A DNA stretch of 42,492 nucleotides. It comes from Mycobacterium sp. (GTDB taxonomy: Bacteria; Actinomycetota; Actinomycetes; Mycobacteriales; Mycobacteriaceae). The first letter of the stretch is position 1, and the number at the start of each line of letters is the position of its first letter. A program made the translations under genes and the position numbers. This document shows positions 1-8,533 of this stretch, piece after piece. The stretch lies in NCBI RefSeq assembly GCF_002863225.1, contig NZ_PKEK01000006.1, forward strand, positions 1-42,492. Reading direction: 5' to 3'. Below the pieces are notes generated by a model. The model was not told the origin of the DNA. It did no database searches and saw nothing but the letters and a program-made list of their open reading frames with translations.

Positions 1-350
1 GCGGCCGGTTCGGATGCCGGCTGTCGGATGAGGGCGTTGCGCTGGGCATTGCGATGCCGTGGCGGTGAGGTGCGGGATTCGGCGAGAAATCGCGTCGGCG
101 CATATGCGGTGATGCGGTATGCGCATCGGTTGTCAAGCAAATGCGGATGGGGGAGGCGCTCGCCCTTAGCTTCCGCCTGGCGGCTTCAGCACGGCCGAGC
201 GTATTCCCCCTGTCAAGCATTGGGCGAACATCGCGATGGCATACCCGCATATGCGTTATCAATTCGTTACATATGCGGATGTCGGGGAATCGGCGATTCA
301 CCCCGCATAGGGGGGTGTCCACAACGCCGTTTCCCCAGGAGGCCTGGCCG
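1..350. promoter_or_regulatory. Non-coding leader of the T4SS operon with repeated CATATGCGG-type motifs
   Basis: No convincing gene lies here. The palindrome CGCATATGCG occurs twice, at 99-108 and 246-255. Related motifs are CATATGCGGTGATGCG (101-116), GGTATGCGCATC (116-127), AAATGCGGATGG (139-150) and CATATGCGGATG (270-281). GATGCG (111-116) and CGCATC (122-127) form an inverted repeat with a 5-nt gap. TGTCAAGCA is repeated directly at 131-139 and 211-219. The region precedes a long co-directional operon, so it probably holds its promoter and operators; iterons or an origin of transfer are other possibilities. A consensus of TATGCGGTGATG also occurs near 38684. I did not identify a clear -35/-10 pair. 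Confidence 0.55.
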
Positions 351-554
351 ATGCCGCCCCAGCCGCTACGCCGTACCTACGCCGCAGTGCGCGCCTACTC
401 CGATCAACTGCGCGAACTCATGGATCAGCTCGCCGCCGACCCCCTCGACGAGGCCAAGTCCGTGGCCGTGGTCGCTCACATCGTCAACAACCGGGGCATC
501 GCGGCGCATCTGTTCGACGTCGTTGAAGACCACCGGTTGGGTGCCGCATGCTGA
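351..554 (+). CDS. Small hypothetical protein, first gene of the T4SS operon
   Basis: This encodes 67 residues. I chose the ATG at 351 because AGGAGG stands 8 nt upstream (337-342). A longer frame open from 141 would run through the repeat-rich leader and has no comparable ribosome site. The protein is soluble-looking and probably helical, with acidic and hydrophobic residues mixed and no signal peptide or membrane segment. Its last 7 nt overlap the start of the TcpC-like gene, so the two are likely translationally coupled. I recognise no family. Position suggests a small accessory or regulatory factor of the transfer system. Confidence 0.7.
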   Translation: MPPQPLRRTYAAVRAYSDQLRELMDQLAADPLDEAKSVAVVAHIVNNRGIAAHLFDVVEDHRLGAAC

Positions 555-1567
555 CCCGAGCGTTCGGTCGGCTGACCGAAGACATCTTCCTCAAAGTCAG
601 TGGCGGCGACGCCATCCGCGCCGACGAACTCCGCTCGCGCGCGACCGGCCTGTTTCTGAGCTTCGTGATGCTCAGCTACGTCCCACTCGTTGCGGCCGTT
701 CCGCTGCTGGTGGTGAACCGGCCGGCGTCGGTTGATCAGACCGCCGCCGAGGATCAACTCACCGCAGTGTCGGCCTACGCAGTCCAGTACGTCGACGTCT
801 ACTTGAAAGACCCGTCCAACAGCGACGCGATCAAGGCGTTCTACACCGGAGAGGTACCGACCTCGGCCCTCGCGCCGGGGGGCCGTGCCCTGCGCGCCGC
901 ATCGTGTCTGCCGGGGGTGTTCAGCGACGGCTACCAGACCTACTCGGTGCTCGTCGACGCTGAAGTTCCCAAGGCCGCCCATGCCGCGGCGATGGTGGCG
1001 ATGAAGTTGCAAGTCGACATCTCCGCCGACGCCGACAACCGGTTCCGCGCGTTCACCCTTCCGCATGCCCGCCCGGCGCGTAAGCCGGGTCGCAGTGTCG
1101 AGCTGGCCACACAGATGACGGTGTCCCCCGATCGGCCGGTGTTCATGACCGTCCGGGGATTCCTGGGAGCACTGCTGACACGGCAGGGTGATCTCGCACC
1201 GTTCGTCGCCGCCGGCTCCACGCTCACTCCCGAACCGGAGGGCCTGTACGCGACGTTGTCCGTGGAACGGGTCGCGGTCAATTCTGAGGCCGGCGCCGCC
1301 CAGGACGTACCCCAACACGCGGACGGACTTGAGGTGACCGCGCGCGCAATTGTGCAGACCGCCAGCGGGGTGTCGATGCCGATGGACTTTCCGCTCGTGA
1401 TGTCGGTGGCCGGCGGTCACTGGCAGGTCGACCGGATCAACGACGCCCCGGGCATCGTGCCGCCTCCGCCCTCTGATTCCGCGCCCACGGATACGCCGTC
1501 GACGACGTCGTCACCGACCAGCTCTGTGTCGCACAACTACTCCAGCACCACAACGGAAGGAAATTGA
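548..1567 (+). CDS. tcpC: TcpC/VirB8-like conjugal transfer protein
   Basis: The 339-residue product has a short cytoplasmic N-terminus, one membrane helix at about residues 34-56 and a large external domain. This is the layout of Gram-positive TcpC proteins, the VirB8-like scaffold of the T4SS channel. The external part carries features of that family: a region around residues 70-95 starting with an AEDQL-type helix, an ALAPGGR stretch, and two successive alpha/beta segments that would fit tandem NTF2-like domains. The C-terminus is Pro/Ser/Thr rich. It overlaps the upstream gene by 7 nt and is followed after 2 nt by a small membrane protein. The assignment rests on topology, position before VirB4 and general resemblance. 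Confidence 0.72.
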   Translation: MLTRAFGRLTEDIFLKVSGGDAIRADELRSRATGLFLSFVMLSYVPLVAAVPLLVVNRPASVDQTAAEDQLTAVSAYAVQYVDVYLKDPSNSDAIKAFYTGEVPTSALAPGGRALRAASCLPGVFSDGYQTYSVLVDAEVPKAAHAAAMVAMKLQVDISADADNRFRAFTLPHARPARKPGRSVELATQMTVSPDRPVFMTVRGFLGALLTRQGDLAPFVAAGSTLTPEPEGLYATLSVERVAVNSEAGAAQDVPQHADGLEVTARAIVQTASGVSMPMDFPLVMSVAGGHWQVDRINDAPGIVPPPPSDSAPTDTPSTTSSPTSSVSHNYSSTTTEGN

Positions 1568-1569
1568 CA

Positions 1570-1887
1570 ATGATCACCACACTGGCACCCTTGATGGCCG
1601 ACCAGCTCGCCGCCGGCGGCGGCGCTCACGTCCGCGTCGTGGCGTCCCCAATCTGGGACATCGGCGCGGACCTCAAGAACCACGGCATCACCCTGGCGGT
1701 CTATCTGCTCATGGGTGGCACCGCGTTGGTCTCGGCGTTCGAGTTCTTCGTGACCAAGAACCGGACTGCCGCCTTGCGAGTCGCAGCGATTGGTGTCGTG
1801 CTGATGGGCATCGTCGGTGCCCTGCCGTCGCTGGGGGTGGTGTCCAAGGACACCCTCAACTCCGCGGTCCACGGCGGAACTCGCTGA
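1570..1887 (+). CDS. Small membrane protein, pilin/VirB2-like by position
   Basis: The product has 105 residues. GGAAGG at 1555-1560 lies 9 nt before the ATG at 1570; a TTG at 1564 is too close to that site. After an Ala/Gly-rich N-terminal stretch come two hydrophobic helices, one around an AVYLLMGGTALVSAFEFF run and one around a VAAIGVVLMGIVGALP run, separated by a short basic loop (TKNRTAALR). Two short helices around a polar loop are typical of VirB2-like subunits and of small T4SS membrane proteins. Its place between TcpC and VirB4 supports a structural role in the channel. No sequence signature proves it is a pilin. Confidence 0.55.
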   Translation: MITTLAPLMADQLAAGGGAHVRVVASPIWDIGADLKNHGITLAVYLLMGGTALVSAFEFFVTKNRTAALRVAAIGVVLMGIVGALPSLGVVSKDTLNSAVHGGTR

Positions 1888-1893
1888 GCCGCC

Positions 1894-2391
1894 ATGTTTG
1901 TCGCGAAGTGGTACACCCGGGCCAGCCGTGTTCGCATCGTCATCGCCAAGTTCGACGGTCGCTGGACCATCCCCGGCGGGCCCTACCCGATTCCCGAACT
2001 GGTCGCCCTCGTCGGCGGGCTGCTGTGCACGCTGATGCTGCTCCCCCGGTTCGGTCATCCGTTTCTGACTCTGATCGTCGGCGTCGCAGGCACTGTCTGT
2101 GGAGTCGGCGCCATGCGTCTGATGCCGTACTCACCGGTCAGCTTCGGGACCCGCGTGCACCGCGTGATGCGGCTCTACACCAGCCCGATCAGCGCCACCG
2201 GCGCACTGGCCGGCGCCGCGGCCAACACCGTGTCCACGGTGCGGCCCGCCATCACCGTCCTCGAGGTCATCCCCGTCGCGGCGCCGGCGGGCCGGCATGC
2301 CCGCCATGCGGCTGCGCCTGTCGCGGCGCGCGGCGCCTGGGACGGGCTGTTCGAGCAGCCAGCCACCGCGGCCGCGGAACTCTTCGGCTGA
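1894..2391 (+). CDS. Membrane protein, TcpE/VirB3-like by position
   Basis: The product has 165 residues. A basic N-terminus is followed by a GG-containing segment and two adjacent hydrophobic helices at roughly residues 33-70. The tail is cytoplasmic-looking and Ala/Arg rich. It sits 6 nt after the pilin-like gene and 30 nt before virB4. In Gram-positive T4SS loci this slot is normally filled by a small TcpE (PrgI/VirB3-type) membrane protein that partners the VirB4 ATPase, so I infer that role. The sequence alone does not identify the family, and the tail is longer than usual. Confidence 0.5.
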   Translation: MFVAKWYTRASRVRIVIAKFDGRWTIPGGPYPIPELVALVGGLLCTLMLLPRFGHPFLTLIVGVAGTVCGVGAMRLMPYSPVSFGTRVHRVMRLYTSPISATGALAGAAANTVSTVRPAITVLEVIPVAAPAGRHARHAAAPVAARGAWDGLFEQPATAAAELFG

Positions 2392-2421
2392 CCCCAACCA
2401 CACCCTCTAGGAGAACCTGCG

Positions 2422-4935
2422 ATGGCCAACGACCTCGACGCCAACTTGCAGCCCACCGTCTCGGTGATGGGCAACCTTCGCCGGATGCGCGACGGCGGGA
2501 TCTGGGCGGACTATCAGATGACCGGCCTGGCGTACGGATACACCAGCGACGAAGTCAAATACGAGACGCTGATCCACCACAAGAACCTCATCCGGGCGCT
2601 GCCGAACAACTCGCTGATCGCCGGCGTGGTCGCGGCGATGAACCCCGACGAGATCATGGCCCGCGCGATCGCCGGTACCGATCTGCACGCCCACCCGCTG
2701 TGGCGCGAAGAGTGCGAAGGCAAGCACCGGTTCTTCAGCGAGGACGTCTTCGCCACCGAGCGGGTGTTCCTGCTGTCGTTCCCCGTGGTCAGCTCCGACA
2801 GAGTCAGCGACTTCACCGGAATGAGTGCGGGCAGCCGGCGCTCGGTGGAACGCAACCGCGTGGAGATGGGCCAGGCCGCCGGGTTGGCCGCCGAGATCGT
2901 CTCCAGGTTGCCGGGGGTGTTTAACTTCGCGCCGCTGACCGCGGCGCAGATGGTGTGGGGGTGGAACCACTCGCTGTCGCGCGGTGTGCCATGCGAGGTG
3001 TTTCCGCTGCCGATCGCCTCGAACGTGGCCTCCCCAGCGGGCGCGTTCGCCGCGGCGGAGTTCAACGAGGGCGAGCGGCGCGGTGAGCAGAAGCGGTGGC
3101 GGCCGAGCAGCTTTTCCCCGCTGGTGAAGATCACCCAACCCGGGCGGATCGGCGCCCCGGAATCGTGGCAGACCCTACTGGCGATCGAAGCGCTGCCTCT
3201 TGAAGGTCTGCAGTTCCCCGGATCGGAGTTCTTCACCATCGCCGATCGTGTCGACGGGTTCGACGTGGACTGGGCGGTGCGGGTGCACAAAACGGCCCGC
3301 GAACATGCGATCTCGCGCAACACCAAGAATCTGCGCCGACTCAACGAGCAGGTCGGTGAACGTGACAGCGAGGTGTCGTTCGCTCAGGACACCCTCAGCG
3401 AGCAGGTGATGCTGCTCGGTGAATACAACGGTCTGCTGGAAAGCAACGACGACGAGATCGAAGTCGCGTTGACCCCGATGTTCGCGGTCGCGGCCACCAC
3501 GAAGGCGCGCTGCGAGGACGGCGCCCTGAAACTGGTCCAGGCGTTCGAACGCAACCGCATCAAAGTGGTAGCCCCACTGGGCGGTCAGCGGGAGCTGTGG
3601 GCGGCGATGAATCCCGGCGGCACCGGCCTGCGGGTCGTGACCGACTTCGCGCACGTGACGATGAGCGAATACGCCGCGGCGAGTGTGCCGTGCGCGACCG
3701 CCGCGGTCGGGGACCAAGCCGGACCGATCATCGCGCTGAACCTGTCCGGTCGGCGCAACCAGCCGGTGCACCTGGAGTGGTGGCGCGAGACCCTGAAAGA
3801 CGCTTCCTCGGCGATCGCCATCGCTGGCGAGCTGGGCGCCGGCAAGACCTGGCTGATCATGTTCTTGCTGTTCTTGCTGCGCGACAACGGCGGTCAGTTC
3901 CTGGCCATCGACCGCACCGACTCAGGCGAATACGCCCGCCCTGCTGCGACTTTGGCCCGCCACGCCATCATCGACCTGATGCGGCCGCAGTGGTCGATGG
4001 ATCCTCTGCGCACGTTCAACACCGATCTCGGTGTCGACGCGGCGGTGGAACTCCTGACACCGCTGTTCGAGTGCGAGGCGAACTCCCCCATGGGTATGAC
4101 GTTGGGTGAAGTGCTGCGCCCCGAGTGGGGGGTCCGGTCGATCCCTGACCTGCTGGCGGTGCTGGAGCGCGGCGCGACCCAGGGGCATCTGCGTGACGGC
4201 AAGTCACTGCCGGCGGGCTGGGACGAGCTCTACCGCCACCTGGCCTATTGGTCGGGTCGCCGTTACGCTGCGGCCCTGTTCGACCCGAACCTTCCGGCGC
4301 TGGATCTGACCACCGACGGCATCGTGATCCGCACCAATCGGGTCGAGGTACCCACCGGTGAGGAGGCCGCCAGCGGAGAAGCGCTGAGCCCCAGCAAGGT
4401 GTTCGGCCGCGCCATCTACGGCCTGTCGATGGAAATGGGGCGCCAGGCATTCCAGCTCAATAAAGGCCGTCCGGCCGCGGTCGCACTCGATGAGGCCTAC
4501 CACGTGACCTCGACGGCCACCGGCCTGGCCAGGACCGCGCGGCTCGCGCGTGACGGCCGCAAAGACAACATTTCGCTGATCTTGGGAAGCCACGACCCTG
4601 TCAGCGACTACCCGGCCGGCACCGCGCTGGATTTGATCCCGATGCGCATCGTGATGCGACACCGTGACGAAACCCTGGCGAGACGCTCCCTGAAATGGCT
4701 TGGGATTGATCCCGACGCCAACCCGCACATCCTGCGTGACCTGCGCACCAACACCTCCCCCAAGGGTGTCGACGGGAAGGTCATGTCCGGGCGCGAGGGC
4801 GAGGGCTACATGAAAGACGCCCGCGGCGCCATCGGCCGTATCAAAGTGCTGGGCCCGACGTCGCCGCACCGTCGTGAAGCCATGAGCACCACTCCCCCAG
4901 ACCACGCCGCCGCCGGCGCCGTCGATGCCGCATAG
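2422..4935 (+). CDS. virB4: VirB4-family conjugation ATPase
   Basis: This 837-residue cytoplasmic ATPase should power assembly of, or transport through, the T4SS channel. The Walker A motif is GELGAGKT at residues 469-476. A Walker B motif, ALDEAYH, lies near residues 688-694, with Asp690-Glu691. The N-terminal half is the usual VirB4 domain that docks on the membrane complex, and the length is typical. An AGGAG site sits just ahead of the ATG at 2422. The C-terminus is Ala/Pro rich and reads into the start region of the next gene. It is flanked by TcpE-like and VirB6-like genes, as expected for a T4SS core. The family assignment is firm. Confidence 0.92.
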   Translation: MANDLDANLQPTVSVMGNLRRMRDGGIWADYQMTGLAYGYTSDEVKYETLIHHKNLIRALPNNSLIAGVVAAMNPDEIMARAIAGTDLHAHPLWREECEGKHRFFSEDVFATERVFLLSFPVVSSDRVSDFTGMSAGSRRSVERNRVEMGQAAGLAAEIVSRLPGVFNFAPLTAAQMVWGWNHSLSRGVPCEVFPLPIASNVASPAGAFAAAEFNEGERRGEQKRWRPSSFSPLVKITQPGRIGAPESWQTLLAIEALPLEGLQFPGSEFFTIADRVDGFDVDWAVRVHKTAREHAISRNTKNLRRLNEQVGERDSEVSFAQDTLSEQVMLLGEYNGLLESNDDEIEVALTPMFAVAATTKARCEDGALKLVQAFERNRIKVVAPLGGQRELWAAMNPGGTGLRVVTDFAHVTMSEYAAASVPCATAAVGDQAGPIIALNLSGRRNQPVHLEWWRETLKDASSAIAIAGELGAGKTWLIMFLLFLLRDNGGQFLAIDRTDSGEYARPAATLARHAIIDLMRPQWSMDPLRTFNTDLGVDAAVELLTPLFECEANSPMGMTLGEVLRPEWGVRSIPDLLAVLERGATQGHLRDGKSLPAGWDELYRHLAYWSGRRYAAALFDPNLPALDLTTDGIVIRTNRVEVPTGEEAASGEALSPSKVFGRAIYGLSMEMGRQAFQLNKGRPAAVALDEAYHVTSTATGLARTARLARDGRKDNISLILGSHDPVSDYPAGTALDLIPMRIVMRHRDETLARRSLKWLGIDPDANPHILRDLRTNTSPKGVDGKVMSGREGEGYMKDARGAIGRIKVLGPTSPHRREAMSTTPPDHAAAGAVDAA

Positions 4936-4948
4936 ACGAGGGACCGAC

Positions 4949-6754
4949 GTGACCGCTATTGACGCCCCCGACGTTCAGGTGCAGGCCCGCCTGGATCGTC
5001 TCGCTGTCCGGGCCGCGTGGATTCGTGCGTGGACACCGGCGGTGCTGCTGCGGTGGTGCTGGCGGCACCGGCTGGCCGCGGTAGTCATCCTGGCCGGGTT
5101 CCTCGCGCTGATGATCGGGGCGGCGTACGCGATCGCCGACCCGGGCACCGGTGCTGACACCGGCGGCGGGGACGCGATGATCGCGTGGCAGGGAATCAAG
5201 GATTCCGACGGAGTGCCGGTCGCCAAATACACGCTCACCCTCAACCAGGGCGGCTGGGATGCCCCGATCTACGCCGCGTGGGCCACCATCGACTCGGCGG
5301 GATACGAGATCTACCTCGGGATCACCTCGACAGCGTTATGGCTCATCCGCTTCGTCATGACCTTCGAATGGCTCGGGCTGTTCACCGGACCGTTCAAAGC
5401 GATCGGGCGCGGTGTGGACGACGCCATGGACCAATTCGGTTTGGCCCCTATGGCTTTGGCCGTGCTGGCGATCATCGCCGTGGCGACCACGCTGGCTGGT
5501 CGCACCGCCAAAGCGGTGTCCAACCTCGCTATGGGGCTGATCATGGTGGGGTTGGCTGCCACCATCTTCGCCCACCCGCTCGGCGAGCTCGTCGGCCCGG
5601 ACGGGCTGCTGGCCAAAGGACGCGACACCGGACTGCAGATCGCGACCTCGGTGTCCGATCACGAGATGTCTAGCAGAGGCGGATCGGCCAACGTCGACAC
5701 CATGGTCGAGCGTCTGGCCGACCGGTTCCTGCGCAAGCCGACTCAGATGATCAACTTCGGTGAAGTCAGCGACTCCGTGTCACGCAAGTGCCGCGAGGCA
5801 TGGAGTCGAGGCGTCAAACAAGGCCACGACGACAAACTCAAAGACGACATCGCCGGCTGCGACAAGGACAAAGGCCCAGCGATGCACCAGAAGTCGATGG
5901 GCAGCCCCGCCGCGGTGATCGTTCCGCTGATCATGTGCGGGCTGCTGTCACTGGTGCTGGTGGCCTTCGCCTGCTACTTCGTGTGGCACGTCGTACGCGC
6001 CGCGGTGCAGGCCATGCTGTATGCGGCGCTGGCGCCCCCGGCGTTCGCGATAGGCGTCATTCCCGGTGGGGCGCAAACGTTTGCGTGGAAAACGATCCTG
6101 GACGCGGCGATGGCGTTCACCGCGATGATCATCTACACCGTCGCCTTCGGCGGCTACAACGTGATCCTCGACCGGGTGTTCAAAGAGTCCAACGCCATCA
6201 AGGCGATCTTCTTGACCGCGCTGGTCCTCGCGTTCGGGTTCGCGTTCTTCTCCCCGCTGCGCCGCATCCTTGACCGCAGCCGCGACACCGTCGCCGCCCG
6301 CCTGTCCGGGGGATCCGCAGGCGGTTCTAACCGCACATGGTTGAACCGCGCCGCGGATGCCTCACGGGTCAAAAACGAAGTCGGACAGGCCTTCAAGCGC
6401 GGAAAGCGTGGGGGCGGACGTGACGCCGGCAAGATCGATTCGGAGTCTGAATCCTCAACGCGTGGCTCCGGTGCGACCACAGCCGCGACCCAACAGGCGC
6501 CAACGGTGTCCGGTTCGTCATCACCGCGGGCCGACGACTTCGTCGGCCAAGGCACCCCCGCAGGCTCCGGCGGCGGCGGCGGCGCCACCACCGGCAGTGG
6601 TGGCAGTCGGTCGACCGAAGCGACCGCGTCCTCGCCGGGCCACAACCGAGAACGGCTCGCCGAGGCGATCCGGCTCGCGCGCGCCGCCCGCGGCGGCGGC
6701 GGCGCGGCGTCGGCTCACGGATCAGGGCGCCACGCCTTGTCCGAGGCGGCCTGA
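4949..6754 (+). CDS. VirB6/TrbL-like polytopic membrane protein
   Basis: From a GTG at 4949 the product has 601 residues. GAGGGA (4938-4943) lies 5 nt ahead; an in-frame ATG at 4925 overlaps the end of virB4 and has no such site. One membrane helix lies near residues 33-57. A middle group of three or so helices is followed by a long soluble loop with charged residues and Cys. A second cluster of four to five helices ends near residue 435. The remaining 160 residues are Gly/Ser/Arg rich and probably cytoplasmic and disordered. This architecture fits the VirB6-like inner-membrane channel component of a Gram-positive T4SS. Sequence identity to a named family was not proven. Confidence 0.7.
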   Translation: MTAIDAPDVQVQARLDRLAVRAAWIRAWTPAVLLRWCWRHRLAAVVILAGFLALMIGAAYAIADPGTGADTGGGDAMIAWQGIKDSDGVPVAKYTLTLNQGGWDAPIYAAWATIDSAGYEIYLGITSTALWLIRFVMTFEWLGLFTGPFKAIGRGVDDAMDQFGLAPMALAVLAIIAVATTLAGRTAKAVSNLAMGLIMVGLAATIFAHPLGELVGPDGLLAKGRDTGLQIATSVSDHEMSSRGGSANVDTMVERLADRFLRKPTQMINFGEVSDSVSRKCREAWSRGVKQGHDDKLKDDIAGCDKDKGPAMHQKSMGSPAAVIVPLIMCGLLSLVLVAFACYFVWHVVRAAVQAMLYAALAPPAFAIGVIPGGAQTFAWKTILDAAMAFTAMIIYTVAFGGYNVILDRVFKESNAIKAIFLTALVLAFGFAFFSPLRRILDRSRDTVAARLSGGSAGGSNRTWLNRAADASRVKNEVGQAFKRGKRGGGRDAGKIDSESESSTRGSGATTAATQQAPTVSGSSSPRADDFVGQGTPAGSGGGGGATTGSGGSRSTEATASSPGHNRERLAEAIRLARAARGGGGAASAHGSGRHALSEAA

Positions 6755-6769
6755 GCGGCGGGCTGACTG

Positions 6770-7906
6770 GTGGAGCCGATGGAATGGATCACCGTCGGGC
6801 GGCTGGTGTGGGCGCACCGCCGCAAGCTGTACATGGCTGCGGCCGCCGTGATGGCCTTCGGTCTAGCGGCGGCGATGGTGTTGTTCTTGCTGCTGGGTGG
6901 CCCGGGCTCGCCGCCGGCGACGGCGGGAATGACCCAGCAGTGCCAGCAGCAGTTACAAGCCCAGGGCATCAGTGCCGACACCGGGGTGTCGTTTGGTCCG
7001 GGCCCGGTGAACAACGGGCGGGCCGTCATCGCCGCCGGTGTGCAGATGAAGATCCCCGAAAAGGGGATCATCATCGGGCTGGCAGTGGGCTTGGAGGAAT
7101 CCGGGTTGCGCAACCTGGCCAACTCCAACGTGCCGGCATCCATGGCTATCGCCCACGAAGGGGTCGGCCACGACGGCCAATCCGTGGGCATCATGCAACA
7201 GCAGCCCTGGTGGGGAACGCTGCGCGATCTGATGACCCCCGGGGTCGCGGCCCAGAAGTTCTTTCGGGCCCTGCTCAAGGTCGGGGGTTGGCAGAACATG
7301 GCCCCGACCGTGGCCGCCCAAACGGTTCAGCAATCCCGGTTTCCTGACGCCTATGCCGCGTTCGTGGCCCAAGCCACCGTGTTCTACCGCCAACACGTCC
7401 ATGAGGTGCTGGCCAGTTCCGGGCAGAGCACCCCGCCGCCGGCCGCTAGCGACGACAGCGGACGCGATGCCTGCGGCGTCGCGCGTTACGGCGGCCAACA
7501 GGCACCCACCAACCTGGGTCCCGGTACCGCTGCCGGGGTCGCCGCGGCCCGGGCCGCCGAAAAAGAACTCGGCCTGCCCTATGTGTGGGGCGGCGGCACG
7601 ATCAACGGGCCCACCGGCGGCGGGTTCGACTGCTCGGGGTTGGTGCTGTTCGCGATCTACCAGGGATCCGGGCATCGAATTGTTCTGCCGCACTTGACCT
7701 ATGACCAGGTCCACTACGGGCGCAGCGTGCCCCGCAACGCGGTGCAGCCCGGCGACATGCTGTTTTTGAACCCTGATTCACGCGGGCCAGGTCACGTCGC
7801 GCTGATCATCAACCCGACCACCATTATCGAGGCCCCCGACTTCGGCATCCCCGTCAAGTTGTCGCCGTTCCCGGCGCGCTTCGTGGCCATCAAACGAGTG
7901 TTGTAG
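6770..7906 (+). CDS. Bifunctional cell-wall hydrolase: lytic-transglycosylase-like domain plus NlpC/P60 peptidase
   Basis: The 378-residue protein has a membrane anchor at residues 21-43. A domain at about 80-212 resembles soluble lytic transglycosylases, with a GLEESG motif (Glu110 the likely catalytic acid) and a GQSVGIMQQ motif. An NlpC/P60 domain follows at about 255-378, with the nucleophile in FDCSG (Cys288) and the base in GPGHVAL (His342). It would open peptidoglycan locally for the conjugation channel, like VirB1-type and Tn916 Orf14-type proteins. GTG at 6770 is used here; an ATG three codons later (6779) is an alternative. It lies between the VirB6-like gene and the small anchored protein. 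Confidence 0.88.
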   Translation: MEPMEWITVGRLVWAHRRKLYMAAAAVMAFGLAAAMVLFLLLGGPGSPPATAGMTQQCQQQLQAQGISADTGVSFGPGPVNNGRAVIAAGVQMKIPEKGIIIGLAVGLEESGLRNLANSNVPASMAIAHEGVGHDGQSVGIMQQQPWWGTLRDLMTPGVAAQKFFRALLKVGGWQNMAPTVAAQTVQQSRFPDAYAAFVAQATVFYRQHVHEVLASSGQSTPPPAASDDSGRDACGVARYGGQQAPTNLGPGTAAGVAAARAAEKELGLPYVWGGGTINGPTGGGFDCSGLVLFAIYQGSGHRIVLPHLTYDQVHYGRSVPRNAVQPGDMLFLNPDSRGPGHVALIINPTTIIEAPDFGIPVKLSPFPARFVAIKRVL

Positions 7907-7921
7907 AAGGAGATATCAGTT

Positions 7922-8533
7922 ATGCCAACAGCATTGAGCACCTTTGCCCGTCGGGTACGACCGGTGCGGCGCCTGCCGTCCCGCGTCAAGGTGGGCATCG
8001 TGGTCGCGGTCGTCGCGGTGGCCGGCCTGGCGTGGGAGCATCACGGTCACAGCGAGAGGGCCGCTACGCCGGTCGCGCCGCCTTCGGCATCAGCGCCGGC
8101 GCCTGGTCCGGAGTCCACCAGCGGTGACTACGGCGATCAACCCAGCCAAGAGCAGCTGCCGCCGCCGACGGTGGCGCCGCAGGCGGCATCAATGGACGCC
8201 GCTCACGCTGTAGCGCAACGCTTTGCGAGTAATTTCGGCACGCCGAACAACAACCGAGACGACTGGTTGACTCGGATCGACGCCGATGTCTCGACGCAAC
8301 TGCGCGAGCAGTATCAGCTCACCGATATCCGCAACGTGAACCAAGCCGCGGTGACCGGGCTGGTGGGCCCGCTGGATGTGCTGCCCGGGGCGGTGGCGTT
8401 TCGCGCCACCTACAGCGATGACTCGCAGATCCAGATGCACCTCGAGCTGTCGCTGGACGGCTGGAAAGTCGTCAACGTGGTGCCGGTGCGCGCCGGGTCG
8501 CTGGCCGCACCCGCTGCGCCGGAGGTGCGGTGA
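7922..8533 (+). CDS. Single-pass anchored protein of the T4SS cluster, possible NTF2-like domain
   Basis: The product has 203 residues, with a strong AAGGAG site ahead of the ATG. A basic N-terminus precedes one membrane helix at about residues 23-38. A Pro/Ala/Ser linker follows to about residue 88, then a compact external domain. That domain starts with a helix (AHAVAQRFASNFG), has a DDWL motif and ends in beta-strand-like segments (LELSLDGWKVVNVVPV). This order resembles the NTF2-like fold of TcpC/VirB8-type proteins, so it may be a second VirB8-like scaffold. Its stop shares one base with the next start. I recognise no named family. Confidence 0.65.
   Translation: MPTALSTFARRVRPVRRLPSRVKVGIVVAVVAVAGLAWEHHGHSERAATPVAPPSASAPAPGPESTSGDYGDQPSQEQLPPPTVAPQAASMDAAHAVAQRFASNFGTPNNNRDDWLTRIDADVSTQLREQYQLTDIRNVNQAAVTGLVGPLDVLPGAVAFRATYSDDSQIQMHLELSLDGWKVVNVVPVRAGSLAAPAAPEVR

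Noticed and set aside
141..350. N-terminal extension of the first small gene
   Set aside because: It would translate the repeat-rich leader. The AGGAGG before 351 fixes the start.
476..1420. 314-codon minus-strand frame opposite the TcpC-like gene
   Set aside because: His/Arg-rich shadow composition; the plus-strand gene has a membrane helix, a gene overlap and family-like layout.
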